Source: Apostichopus japonicus (Eukaryota; Echinodermata; Holothuroidea; Aspidochirotida; Stichopodidae). Taken from it: 64,000 bases of DNA. Shown piece by piece: positions 1-11,200 of this stretch. The position numbers were made by a program, and so were the translations under genes. Under the pieces are notes generated by a model. That model had not been told where the DNA came from and searched no databases. It worked only from the letters and a program-made list of their open reading frames with translations. Location: positions 30,236,001 to 30,300,000 of the forward strand of contig NC_092568.1 of assembly GCF_037975245.1 (NCBI RefSeq), read 5' to 3'. Numbering within the stretch: position 1 is the stretch's first letter; every line of letters starts with the position of its first letter.

Positions 1-378
1 AGGGCCTTTGTCCTCAATAAAATCGTAGGCCTAAATATGTAAACATACCGATTCAACTTCGCCAGAGTAAGGGGAAACCCCTTTGAAACGTAGGCGTGGC
101 GTAGGAGTCTGTTAGCTGTTTCCCGGCTCCTAGATTATTTTGATAACTTACATCACACGACAATCTAGGTTACATCACTGGAGCATTCAGCTGGATACGG
201 TAAATTTGAATTTATTCGATGAAAAGTTCGTTTCATGCACTGTTATAATCCATCCAGTTTTCGAGCTTCAGTAAAAAGTAAGTCAAGAAAAATATGGAAC
301 TAAGCAACAAAGCCAGTTGAAATTTCTGGTAGTTAAATTTTGGTATGAAATAGCCAAAAGTTAAGGAAAAGAATTAGT

Positions 379-470
379 GTTCACAATCTCGGTATAAGAA
401 GTAGAAATTTCGGTCTAAGAAGTGGAAACTTCGGTATGAGAAGTCGAAACTTCGGTGTAAGAAAATCGAA
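379..470. repeat. ~22-bp minisatellite, about 4 copies
   Basis: A unit of the form GAAGTNGAAACTTCGGTATAA is repeated about four times with few changes. It makes a short serine/phenylalanine/tyrosine-rich open frame on the minus strand, which looks like a by-product of the repeat rather than a gene. Confidence 0.7.
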
Positions 471-549
471 ATAATGAGAACAAATAAACATTTGGAGCAT
501 TTTGAAATCAATAGTTGATATTTCCAATGTTCAATCTGGACCACGGTAC

Positions 550-812
550 CAGCAAACACAAAACGTTATCATAACGTTTTGAAAAGAGCCTCTAAAATAT
601 GTTTTGATAACGTTAAATGTGGTGTTATAAAAACGTCGGCATAACGTTTTTATGAGATATTAATGTTATATTCAATGTTTTAACGAAACAATGTTTTGAA
701 ATAATAGCCTGAAAACGTTTTCGTCACATATTTATTACACCACAAATAACGTTGTCAAAACAAAAGACGAAACATTTGAATAACGTTTTAAAAACGTTTT
801 TGTGTTAGACCT
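550..812. repeat. Inverted-repeat element rich in AACGTT
   Basis: The ends are inverted copies of about 14 bases (AACACAAAACGTT on the left, AACGTTTTTGTGTT on the right). The interior carries several further AACGTT palindromes spaced through AT-rich sequence. It looks like a foldback or MITE-type element. No clear target-site duplication was found, so the superfamily is unknown. Confidence 0.5.
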
Positions 813-1604
813 GCATGTAAATTTTCCTGTTCCCTCACAAATGATAGCTTCCTAAGCCATTGATTAACCAATGTCCCCCCACGTTCTGAAGGGCGGGGTA
901 GTACACAATGTCAAATGTCCCCCCTCCCCACAGGTTTAGTGACTGAATCATGTACCAGCTAGGCCTATCAGGTTCATAATGACTCGTGTATCTCCTAAAG
1001 GGAGTTAAAACATTGTGCTATGAAATTAATAGCTATTAACGTTTTATTCGCATCTGATCAATCCCCCGAATACACATAGAACTTTACAATTGGGTTAAAA
1101 TAAGAATTACAGATTTCATTTATAGCGTAAATTAAATGAGGAACCGCACCCATACAGCACTCGTGCTATATGCTACGCCAACAGATATTGAACGCTCGCA
1201 GCATTCGCTAATCTCATTTCCAGTATATTATATTTCATATGTTATATAGAATTGTGCATTCAGTTTGGTTAGCAATGCCACTCATGATAGTTTAAGTGTT
1301 TTGAGATATTTTCATAGGCGTTTTGAGACTGGGTGTTACGCTGCTAGTTATGTTGTTGTTATAACCATGTTACTCATTATACCTCAAGTTCTAGTTCAGT
1401 AGTTATGTGCAGTCAGTTGGCTTTACCAAACTGATCGTCATCATTGTTTTCTGATTTCATTAGTTAGTATAGTGTGCAACATCAAGATTCTATAGGATGA
1501 CCGTGCGTTTGTATTGGTTTTCGCAAGTTTGGTTAGACTATAACAGTCAACGTATATATACTGAGAGTTCCTAAGATTCAACCTGCGTGAGTTCTTTTAA
1601 TTAA

Positions 1605-1745
1605 GAATGTTTAGATGCAACTTAAAAGGCATGGGAAGTGCCATTGTCGGTAATCTAGAAGGCATTTTTGGCAAACATTTTCTTCAGTGCTCGCTGCGCG
1701 CCAACAGATGGAGGCGCTCCGCTTAGATAGTGTGATGACGGTCCC
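1605..1745 (-). repeat. Orphan copy of the MITE hairpin module
   Basis: This stretch matches about 130 bp inside the MITE at 5657-6197: the TTTAGATGCAACTT start, a GGAAGTGCCATT-like core, and the GCGCCAAC...GGCGCTCCGC hairpin ending in TTAGATAGTG. No flanking terminal inverted repeats or target-site duplication were found, so it is a truncated or eroded element. Confidence 0.6.
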
Positions 1746-2388
1746 TTTGTTAAATGGCCCACTGGCACATACTAAACAGTTTTTACCAAAGTCCATGGTT
1801 TATACGCATAGAAAAAAAAACACCACTATGTAACATTTGGACGATACGTGTTGCTCGATGTTCCCCAACTGCCCTGCTTGGGATTCTAGTCAGGATACGG
1901 CCCCGGAAATATCTTTATTTTATTTATAGCCTATCTGATATTTTAATAAATGAAAGAAAACTGTTGGCAAACTGCCTATTTAAAACAACCAGCCTGTGTA
2001 AGTAAATTTGTAAAAGTGAAAGTAAAAGTAAAATCAAGTGACGTCCCTTCCTGTTAACATATCCTGAGAATATTTTGTGACAATACAGACAGTCGATGGC
2101 CATGGCAGTATTAAGTCACACACAGCTGTACGAATCGTTTGCATTACCGTATGTTTAAATCTGGAAAATAATCTTGAGAAAATGTACGAGGTACTAAAGT
2201 CAAACTTACGACATAAGAAATCTTTCAGTTATTGTAATTCGAATATCTGCAGTGCATGGCGGCCAACAGGTAAATTATTCGGAAGAACCTTGTAAATGAG
2301 TATCTTCTAATCGACAAATGAGTGCTTGCGAAGCACATTTGTAATTCGAATAGACCAATCAGAGGTCTCCAACCATTGATATATATAT

Positions 2389-4225
2389 CAGTGGCGGATC
2401 CAGGATTTCGCCGAAGGGGGGGGGGGCCCAGATGGGAAATGCCTAATCGTCGTCCTGGGGAGGGGTCTAAGGGGAGTGGGTGCCCCCTCCCCTTTGGAAA
2501 ATTTCACAAAATATGGAGGTCCTCGGTGCAATCTGGTGCTACTTTTCGTGAAAGTTTGGAGTAAAATTTATTTCCAATAAATCATGTATTCATGGTTTGC
2601 CGGGCATATATTTGCAATTTCGAGCAATGAGCTGGGATTTACGTCTTTGGGGAGTAGGTGGTGATGCAAACTACTTTTTACCAGGCTACTCCAGGCCATT
2701 TCATCTTGGATGTCCCCTTCCAGATGGAGACTATTGATGCAGTCAGAGTGCCCCCTCACCTTCACTTTATCAGAATGATGGTGTACTCTTTTTGCAAATG
2801 TATCTTACAAAAAATACGATACAGTAGTGAGTATTGAACAGGCACAACCGCATGTTTGCAGGAATTTCAGAATTCCCAACATTTTATATCTCTACCAGTA
2901 GTGAAAATCATGTTTCGACAGTTTCGTGGGCATAAAAAAGTTGTTTTAGGGAATATTCAATGACATATCAGGGGCGGATGCAGGATTTGTGACAGGGGGG
3001 GGGGGTCTGACTGGTCCAGCCGCGCTCAAACGTAAGACTATCTAAGCGGAGCGCCATCATCGGTTGGCGCGGAGCGTACAAGAAAATTTTTGGCTTTACA
3101 AACCCCCCAGATGGCCGGAAACGGCACTTCCCGAGTATTCTAAGCAGCATGTACCTAGCCTGAAAATATGGATCTCATGTCTGCAATTTCTCAATTGATG
3201 AGAAAAAAACTCATCTATGAAATATGGTAATACATATTAGATGAGGTGAGATGATACAAAAATCATAATGCCTTTAGCCCCCAATCCCCTCCCGTTCCGT
3301 CACCACTGTTTGATGCAGGGCCGGATCCAGGATTCTGGAAGGGTGAGGGGTTTGCTCATGAAAAAATCGTTAGCGCATCCTAGCAGCCTACCGCTCTGTA
3401 ACCTCACCGCCCAAAAAAAATCGAACACCACCTCAATTTTGAAACTTTTCTGTCGGAAAATTGAGATCGTTAGGCATTTTTGGCAAGTGTAGTACGAGTG
3501 CACACTATATTTGACGGAAAAGACACAGCTGGATGACTTGTGAGGATAACCGCTTTTCTGACGTCCTACATGTTTAATATTGACGTTTAATTTAATTATT
3601 TTTTTTCTCTCTTTTTTTTTCTGTCTTTTTTTTTTTGGCCAAGAGCAGGGGGGTCCGGACCCCCTGGACCGCCCCCCTGGATCCGCGCCTGCATATATTC
3701 ATTTGACTTAAGGTAATATATGAAAACCTGATACCTCGGCTCAGTACAAACGGAGCCAATCTTTTGATAGATTGTTGCGCTAGGTGGAAGCACTGAACAT
3801 ATTTTCAGCAGATATCGATATCGCGCAGCACAACAAGGTTCGTGGTGTATGGTCGCAATCGTCGCATCGACCATTGCCATGCCATGCTGTGTGACCATTC
3901 TCATGATTACTACAGATATTGTATTATTCTTATTCTGCCAGATGCAGACGAGATAATTGTGTAACTCTATTTCCCAAATTATTGAACAAAAAATATAAGT
4001 GAATCGCACTTATTTTTTATTTTTTTTACAACATTTTTTTTACCTCATTCCCAGTGGGGGGCCAGTGGGGGCCAGCCTATTTCATGGGGGGCCTAGGCCC
4101 CCCATTCCCCCGTAGCTAGGCCACTGATCACGCATGGGGCCCTTTCCCTCGAACGCGGTAAAAACAAATCAGGATTTTCAAAAAGGGGGGGCCCGGCCCC
4201 CGGCCCCCCCCTGGATCCGCCCCTG
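2389..4225. mobile_element. Compound hAT-like MITE, outer element
   Basis: The left end CAGTGGCGGATCC (2389) pairs with the right end GGATCCGCCCCTG (to 4225); the 13-bp inverted repeats differ by one base. Flanks are TATAT on both sides (2384-2388, 4226-4230), which could be a 5-bp target-site duplication, but the flanks are AT-repetitive so this is weak. The interior has G- and C-runs next to the ends and contains at least one further element (2969-3691) plus an unpaired end at 3315 (CAGGGCCGGATCC). No transposase frame is visible, so it is non-autonomous. Confidence 0.5.
2969..3691. mobile_element. Nested hAT-like MITE, 5-bp duplication CATAT
   Basis: It runs from CAGGGGCGGATGC (2969) to GGATCCGCGCCTG (3691) and is flanked by CATAT on both sides (2964-2968, 3692-3696). 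It carries the GCGCCA hairpin and GGAAACGGCACTTCC module at about 3035-3150. It lies inside the 2389-4225 element, so it either inserted later or the region is a pile-up of related ends. A G-run and a C-run sit just inside the two ends. Confidence 0.55.
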
Positions 4226-4368
4226 TATATATTTATATATATGCAGTACACGATGCGTGTGGCTTTACTTCACATTCCTATCTGATGTCTCTCAGTTTTT
4301 ATTTCCGTTCTAGCTATATTTATGTTTTCCTTGTAAAAATATATGTTGTGAAGTCAGAGACTTGTCAT

Positions 4369-5592
4369 CATGGGCGGCGATCCGTACTTCCGAGTGGGGG
4401 GGATATGACCTTGTTGACTATCTAAGCGTAGCGCCACCATGAGTTGGCGCGAAGCGTACAAGAAAATTTTGGGATTTACAAACCCTCTAGATGGCCGGAA
4501 AAGGCACTTGCCGAGGTCTCCAAGCGGCATACACCCAACTTTAAAATAGGGATTTCATGTCCGAAATATCTCATAATCAGGATCCAAAATACTTTTTTTT
4601 TAGTTTCGGGTGTTATTTTGGGAAAATTGCCCCTTTCAATCTTGTTTCAGGCGCTACGTTAGAATGTTAGAGAGCTCTTTATATTATTCGATGAAGAAAA
4701 TGGCCTCATGCAGGCTATTATAGGCCTATACACATGCAATACACAATTACACATAGTTACATTCCTAGGTACCAATTGCTAGGGCATCCAGGTGAAACGT
4801 ACGTGTATTAACAGGGGCGTCGGAAGCTATTTGGGATTGGTACGGAAGATCAGAGTGTGGCCATCTACCATAATTATCGGGGGGGGGGTGGTGGGGGACG
4901 TTTGGAAGGTCAAACTACGCTACGCGCCACCATTGGTTGGCGCGTAGCGTAATGGAGAAAATTTTGAAAAAATGCCTCCCAGATTGCAGGAAATGGCACT
5001 TCCCGAGCTTTTCTTCTGTGCATTCTCCCTTGTCTGTTTTTGTACCCGATTAATCTTCTGAAACACATTTTGAAGTATGTTTTCATTTTGGTTCTTTATT
5101 TTTTGCCTTTTTTTCTTCTTAGTGCTACTTTTTTTTCCTTTTTTTTGGCGCCGTGAATATTGGTCCGGCGAACCGCTCCGACGCCCCTAATTAAGCATTA
5201 CCCTGGTAACATGAGATTCTCAGCTGTTCGAGGGAACATGTACGTGTGTAGGCCTACTATAGGGCCTATATGAATACTATGAGGGTGCATATGTACTATA
5301 TCAATACCGTGGGCGCAATAATACATTTTGTTGTTATAGGGCCAATGAAGCCTACAGTCAACTATTCTTGCTTTATAAAGACGGTTTATTTGAAAAGATC
5401 GCACTGCGTTTATGGTATAGGCGAGAAATGAAGCTAAAAAGAGCCGTACATTCACGATGATGCATAAATGAAGGCATGAAAATATTCTTATTCCTGGCAT
5501 TTGGTGGGGGGGATATGGTGTATTACATCCCCTCCACCCATTTTCATGGGGGGGATATATCCCCCCCATCCCCCCCAGGATCGCCGCCCATG
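4369..5592. mobile_element. hAT-like MITE with 8-bp duplication CTTGTCAT
   Basis: The terminal inverted repeats are a perfect 15 bp (CATGGGCGGCGATCC at 4369; its reverse complement ends at 5592). They are flanked by identical 8-bp copies of CTTGTCAT (4361-4368, 5593-5600), the duplication length known for the hAT superfamily. A copy of the shared hairpin module is at about 4418-4530. A second element (4812-5189) is inserted inside it. No transposase is present. Confidence 0.85.
4812..5189. mobile_element. MITE nested inside the 4369-5592 element
   Basis: The 13-bp inverted ends are CAGGGGCGTCGGA and TCCGACGCCCCTA, with one mismatch at the outermost base. The flanks are ATTAA on both sides (4807-4811, 5190-5194), a candidate 5-bp duplication; some hAT lineages have 5-bp duplications. 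It contains the GCGCCA hairpin and GGAAATGGCACTTCC module at about 4910-5000. Confidence 0.7.
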
Positions 5593-5656
5593 CTTGTCAT
5601 GTCTTTATTTTATAAATCCACCAAAGTCAATAACATTTCAAGAATAACCTCACCAG

Positions 5657-6197
5657 CATAGGCGTACGAGGCGGGGGGAGGGGGAGGGGGAGGGGGCAGA
5701 CTGTCCCCTCCCCAAAATTTCCAGAGGACAAGAAATTCGGGCAAAAGTCCTGAAAAATTCGGGCAGCCTAAGAGGAAAAAAAAAATATAAATATGCAGTA
5801 GCTTGCCCGAATCTTTTTCAATTATTTGCCCGACAATTCCGTGGAGAGCGTTTTTGTTATTTGGTTTCTGACATTAATATTAATATAGGCCTAATGATTT
5901 TCTTCATTTAGCATTATGATGCTCGATTATTTCCATTTTTTCTTCTTCTAATTTACCAAATTTTTTGGGAAGTGTAAATTTCTAAAACGTGAGATTTTAA
6001 AATACAGAATGTTTAGATGCAACTTGCAAGGCCTCAGAAGTGCCATTTCCGGCAATCTGAGAGGCATCTTTTGCCAAAACATTTCTTGTACGCTACGCGC
6101 CAACCGATGGTGGCGCTCCGCTTAGATAGTGTCACGGGAACTTTCGGGCACAAAAGTTTCTGCCCCCCCCAAATCGAAATGGTCCCGTACGCCTATG
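5657..6197. mobile_element. hAT-like MITE with 8-bp duplication CTCACCAG
   Basis: The left end CATAGGCGTACGAG is mirrored by CCCGTACGCCTATG at the right, and perfect CTCACCAG copies lie at 5649-5656 and 6198-6205. Runs of G and C lie just inside the ends. The right half (about 6005-6135) carries the shared hairpin module in minus orientation. It is non-autonomous. Confidence 0.85.
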
Positions 6198-7357
6198 CTC
6201 ACCAGCTTGTGCCCCTTGTCCGAATTTTGGATGCTACTTGCGCCACTATTACTGTTGATGCGTTGCATGTTTGGAGTCGGTCTGCTTTGATCCGAGTTGC
6301 CAAACGGTGGAAACTCATTGCCGTAGGAACAAAGTGGGGGAGGGGGCATAGTGGCTGCCAACCTCTTTGCTTCTACTTTGAATAATGGGGGCAGCGGCAG
6401 ACATGAAAGTTACATTTAGATCTTGCTGAACGGTATTGTTCCCATATGGTAGAAAGTGTTCTTTAGTACAGGTGCGTCTGTAATATGTGACGTCACAAGA
6501 CGCAACAAACTAATTGGAAATACCAACTCATATACTGTATGTACTTGTATCGTAAATACAGTTAAAACGCAAAGGTTTCCAAACCCGAGATCTGAATCTG
6601 GGATCTTACATTTAAGAACAAAGATTCTTACAGAAGGGTCCACAAACATCCACGAAGTAAACAGGCCCACAAACATCCACGAAGTAAACACGGTTTCCTC
6701 GGCAGTTCGAACACATGCGTTTATATTGATATTTCATTTCACTCAGTTGAAGAGGATGATATCAAATATGTTATTACGAGTAACCTTAGATGACCCTTTA
6801 AGGAAACCAAACTGGCAACCTCAATGGAGGAAACCCAAACTGGGAGAACCCTGGGAAATGATGAATTGCAAATATTTTGGCAAATATTATGTTTCTTATC
6901 ATTTTTATGTTAATGCAAAAATGAGTTTATGATCATTGGTCGAAATTATATCAGCAATGAAGGCAAGAACAGATAATAACACATGAATTTTTTCAAAATT
7001 TATTGTTATTTCATTAATTATACAATGTATTATGATAAAATAGCAATCGACAGTTGGAATTTGAGGTGACCCAAGACCTGCTTACCATGTACAGGAATTT
7101 GCCAAAATACTGGGCTACAGCCAGTCAAGCTGCTAATGTTTAAGGACTATTGTAGGATGCTTGTATGCCTCAATAAACTGTAATAACCCAAAGCAGTGAA
7201 ATTTGATATGTGTCATCAAGTGATTGCATAATTTTAGAATGAGACAAATGTTTCATATCATATGTAATAAATAATTAATAAATATATATTGCAATCAAAA
7301 CTACTAAGTAAACTTTAGAGGCACATTTGATTGATAAAAAATTTGGTTTGTATAGAT
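6198..7357. other. Gene-free stretch between MITEs
   Basis: No supported exon. It includes a 27-bp direct duplication at 6640-6692 (core ACAAACATCCACGAAGTAAA). The 158-codon plus-strand frame that starts at 6456 has no recognised domain, spans this duplication and lacks plausible splice sites, so I do not call it a gene. Confidence 0.5.
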
Positions 7358-7742
7358 CACTGCTTCTCAAACTTTTTTAGACGACCACCCCTTTGACCAT
7401 CTTGAACTGTCCCAATGCCCCCCTCCCACTACCCCCTCCCCTCTACTTACTGTTCGTAGTCGGCCGCTCCAGCGAGCAATCAGATTGTCCGAAGATATGG
7501 ATATAGGAATTAAAAAATTGCCTACATTCCCTACAAGATGATGAATTTTCTCTCATCAATATTTTTTTTTTTGTTCCCAGACCCTTGTGCCCTATAATTG
7601 CTGCAGTGTTGTGTCGTAATCGTCAGGAACCCCCAAATCAGTGCCAACGCTCCCCTACTACCTGTGTACCCTGTAGTGCCCCCATTTGACCTCCCAACGC
7701 CCCCGGGAGGGGGGGGGGCAGGGACCACTTTGAGAACTACTG
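7358..7742. mobile_element. Charlie-type hAT MITE, duplication GTATAGAT
   Basis: The ends CACTGCTTCTCAAA and TTTGAGAACTACTG resemble the CAGTGGTTCTCAA-type ends of Charlie-group hAT elements. The flanking GTATAGAT copies at 7350-7357 and 7743-7750 are identical. The 385-bp interior is rich in C- and G-runs and has no transposase frame. Confidence 0.85.
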
Positions 7743-8166
7743 GTATAGATGGACAAGTCCACCTACTCTCCTCAGTCTCAAACTGTACACTGATCAAGAG
7801 CACCCTTACACAAAATTTTACTCTTATTTACGCACATGAAAATGTTGGAAGTGCACATTGTACGTGTGAAACATTAAACAACTCGTACGTGAAAATGCTG
7901 CCAATACATGCTACTGTACCTGTTGGCTAAAACACACTTCAAACAGTCTGAACATGCACTACAGGTTAAAAAATACACATTGCAATGAATGCGCATATAA
8001 ATCCGTACACAAAACACCCATGGAGGCCCAAAATATATATTATGTCCAAAGGTGCAACATCTTTCTACTCATTTTCTTCCTCAAACCACTGACTGGGCCC
8101 CTAATGCATCAAAACCTCGAATGTTGTGACCTTTCCTCCTCTTCTGCATGGTACTTGATGTCTAGA

Positions 8167-8172
8167 TTTATT
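8167..8172 (-). promoter_or_regulatory. Candidate poly(A) signal of ADAT3
   Basis: On the minus strand this reads AATAAA, 62 bases past the ADAT3 stop codon. It is the nearest canonical signal. Confidence 0.5.
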
Positions 8173-8233
8173 CCCTCTTTGTCAATCCGTTCTGAAGAAC
8201 CCTTTCAGGTCAAGAGTTGTCAAGCTAGTACTC

Positions 8234-11200
8234 CTAGGTCACTCCAGTAACAAGCTGTTTGCACTGCTCCTCAAGTACCCCTTTAAAAACTTGGAAATGA
8301 TGGTTGAGACCCGGTTGATAATGGATATTGTACCTTGATCCTAGGGCGCCATCTGGATGGGGGGACCCATAAAATACTCGTTGAATTCTAGAATGGACTA
8401 AGGCCATGGAACACCTGATAAAGAAATTAACCAGTAAGGAAAATGTTACAAATATTTTTGTCTTTGTCTAGGCACACTGTCAGTAACTTCATAACAATTT
8501 TGAACACAAAGTTTTCCTTTTATAATACAGCTGATACTTTCATCTGCACTTATAATAAGTATGTTTCTTGAAATTTAAGAAAGTCATCAATGCTGCTTTA
8601 TTTCTAACACTATTCTGACACAGAAATCGTTTGCAGACTATTTTCTCTTTTCTAAGCAGGACAAACAAAGTCATGTTCTAAAGGTGTTCTAAAGGTGATA
8701 AACCTACATTTTTACTGACCATTGCTTGCTTAGTGATGTTGAGAACATTTGATATGATGGTCTGACACAGAGATTATAGATAAACTAGAAAAAAGCAACA
8801 ACATTTTGGCTAGGAAAGAATTCAAACCACTGACCTAAAGAGTTTTATATAAGCCCTGAGTTCTATCAATTGAGTTTATTAAATCCAGCCATTCTAATCT
8901 CTCAGTCAGTTGCCCCTTGATCACTTTCCATTTCTACAAGTTCAGCAAATGAGATCAAGGTAAGTGTCTGACGCGCCTTGCAGTCTCACATTGCTCAAAA
9001 CAAACTTTGATTAAAAATCCTTGTTTGAACCATTCCTGGATGGCAGGTACTTACATCACACAAGGTTCCTGGGTGACATACAACTCAAGACCTGTACAGA
9101 GATAGGATGAAGTTTGGACTTCATCGTTATGTTTCCTCTTGAGGTTCTTTGGCTCATTACTCTGATCTGCATCATCAACGAGGGCGGTAGACTTTTGAGG
9201 AGAGTGGCGGGTGTTCCCTGTTTCATTAGTGGAAGACTCAGCCTCTGGGCACTCATGGTGGGCTGTTTCTCTTGAGGAACTATCAGGTTTTATAAGTGCT
9301 TCACAAGTTGGACTCTTCCAGTAAAATCCTGGAGTATCTAAAGTAATGGATAGGTAATTAGTAAAATAACCAAAATTTAAAAGATGTGTCTTTAATACAG
9401 GTCTGCTAAGTGCTAACCAAGGTAGACAAATTTGAAAGAGAAATATCTGTGTATAAGTCACCTTTGTGGACATTGTCCTTTTTTTCTGGCTATCCCGAAA
9501 AAAAATACCAAAAACAATACATAATACTGGTGCATGCAGGGATGTAGCCAGGACAAGTTGATTGCTTATTGCCATTTTTCAACATGCTGACTAAGGTGAC
9601 ATTATGTGACATTATGTGATATTGTCTCCCCTAGTAATCCTTCAGTACTAGCTGTGGTTATCAGCGAGTACTGGTTGGTATGGGATCAAGTTTTGGTTTG
9701 TGCTGATTTTTGAGTGCTGGTTGATGCCACCTAACACCGACCTGTAAAGCTACATAAGATAAGATAAGATAAGATAAACTTTATTGCATCCGATAGGGAA
9801 ATTACATGCTTGCAGATAAAACAGTAAGATATAAAAACGGTACTATACAACAATAAGAGAACAAACAGTAGGACAATAAAAGCATAAGAACTGCTAATAA
9901 CAAGGAACGGGAACAGATGGGCCGAAGCTCACAAAATGGCAAGGAATAAAAAGTATAAACAAATCACAAACGGTAAAATATGATAAGAACCCAATGAAAG
10001 AAGGAAAGACAAAGGCAAGAGGTTAGCGATTAAAAGATGCATTAAAAATTCTAACAGCTTGTCCCATGAAAGATGAGGGGTAACGATTAGTATGAGCCTT
10101 CGGAGGTCTCATCCTCCCACTACGAGGGATAATACAATTATTTAAAGGAGCGTGGAGAGGGTGATCGATATCCTTGAGAACTGAATGAAGCTTATCATCA
10201 ACCCGACTATCAAAGACCTTGTCAACCATTGGCAAGCGTTTCCCAACAGCCCTACCTGCCCGTTTAACAGTATCATCTAACACTTTCTTGGATGTCTTAT
10301 TTATGTTACCAACCCAGGAAGTTATGCAGTATGACCAAACACTACTAATAATAGAGTTGTAAAAAATGGATAAAATGTTCTGGTTCACGTCAAAAGAGAC
10401 TAATTTCCTCAAGCAATACATTCGTGGTTTCAAACGTTTGGCAACATACTCAACATGTGCATCCCACTTTAGCTGATCATCCATAACTACACCCAAATAT
10501 TTGTACTCAGTTACCCTATCCACTGTCTTACTGTCAATCTGTCTGACTGTATGGTATTGCACTGTCAATAAACTCCTTTTGGGACTTTCAAACATCCCAA
10601 CGTGTTATTTTCAAGTAACCTGCACATATAGTCTATGCATAGCCTGTGAATAAACCACAACAAGGAATTTAAAAAATAAAATTTGGTAGGCCAAGAATTT
10701 GTAAAATTGTTAATGAATGTTAGGAGTTTGAGGTAGTTGTGACAAAGTTGTACAAAATATTTTTGATTCGCAGTGTATGCTAACTTCAGCTTTTAACAAT
10801 CAAACCTTGTACTATTTTGATGTAACCTGATAAAATACTTCATATCTACAAAGTGGGGGGGGGGACTCTCAACTTCCCCTAGGGCAATAACAACTTGTCC
10901 TGCTTTCTTCAGATAAAATATAGTAACCCTACCATTTCACAAACAATCATAATAATAATAATTTCTTTAAACATTGTAACTTGACTTTGACAAATGTTTA
11001 AAACAAAACAATCAACTATCGTTTCATTTTTGGACATAATTTTTTTAATCAAAATTGTAACACGTCGATACGTCAGGCAACGACTTACTATGGATGTTCC
11101 ATGCACCTCCTCCCTGGCTACGAGCTACAAGATCGATACACACCATGACTGCATGATGAAGGGGATTGCTGGACACCTGCCGTATATCATAACAGGATGC

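Larger units (their letters stand above)
1..2388. other. Gene-free, repeat-bearing stretch
   Basis: No exon could be supported on either strand. It holds a 4-copy minisatellite near 380-470, an inverted-repeat element rich in AACGTT near 550-812, and an orphan copy (about 1605-1745) of the hairpin module that recurs inside MITEs further right. The short open frames here have no recognisable domain and no convincing splice signals. The rest is unremarkable AT-rich sequence. Confidence 0.6.
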
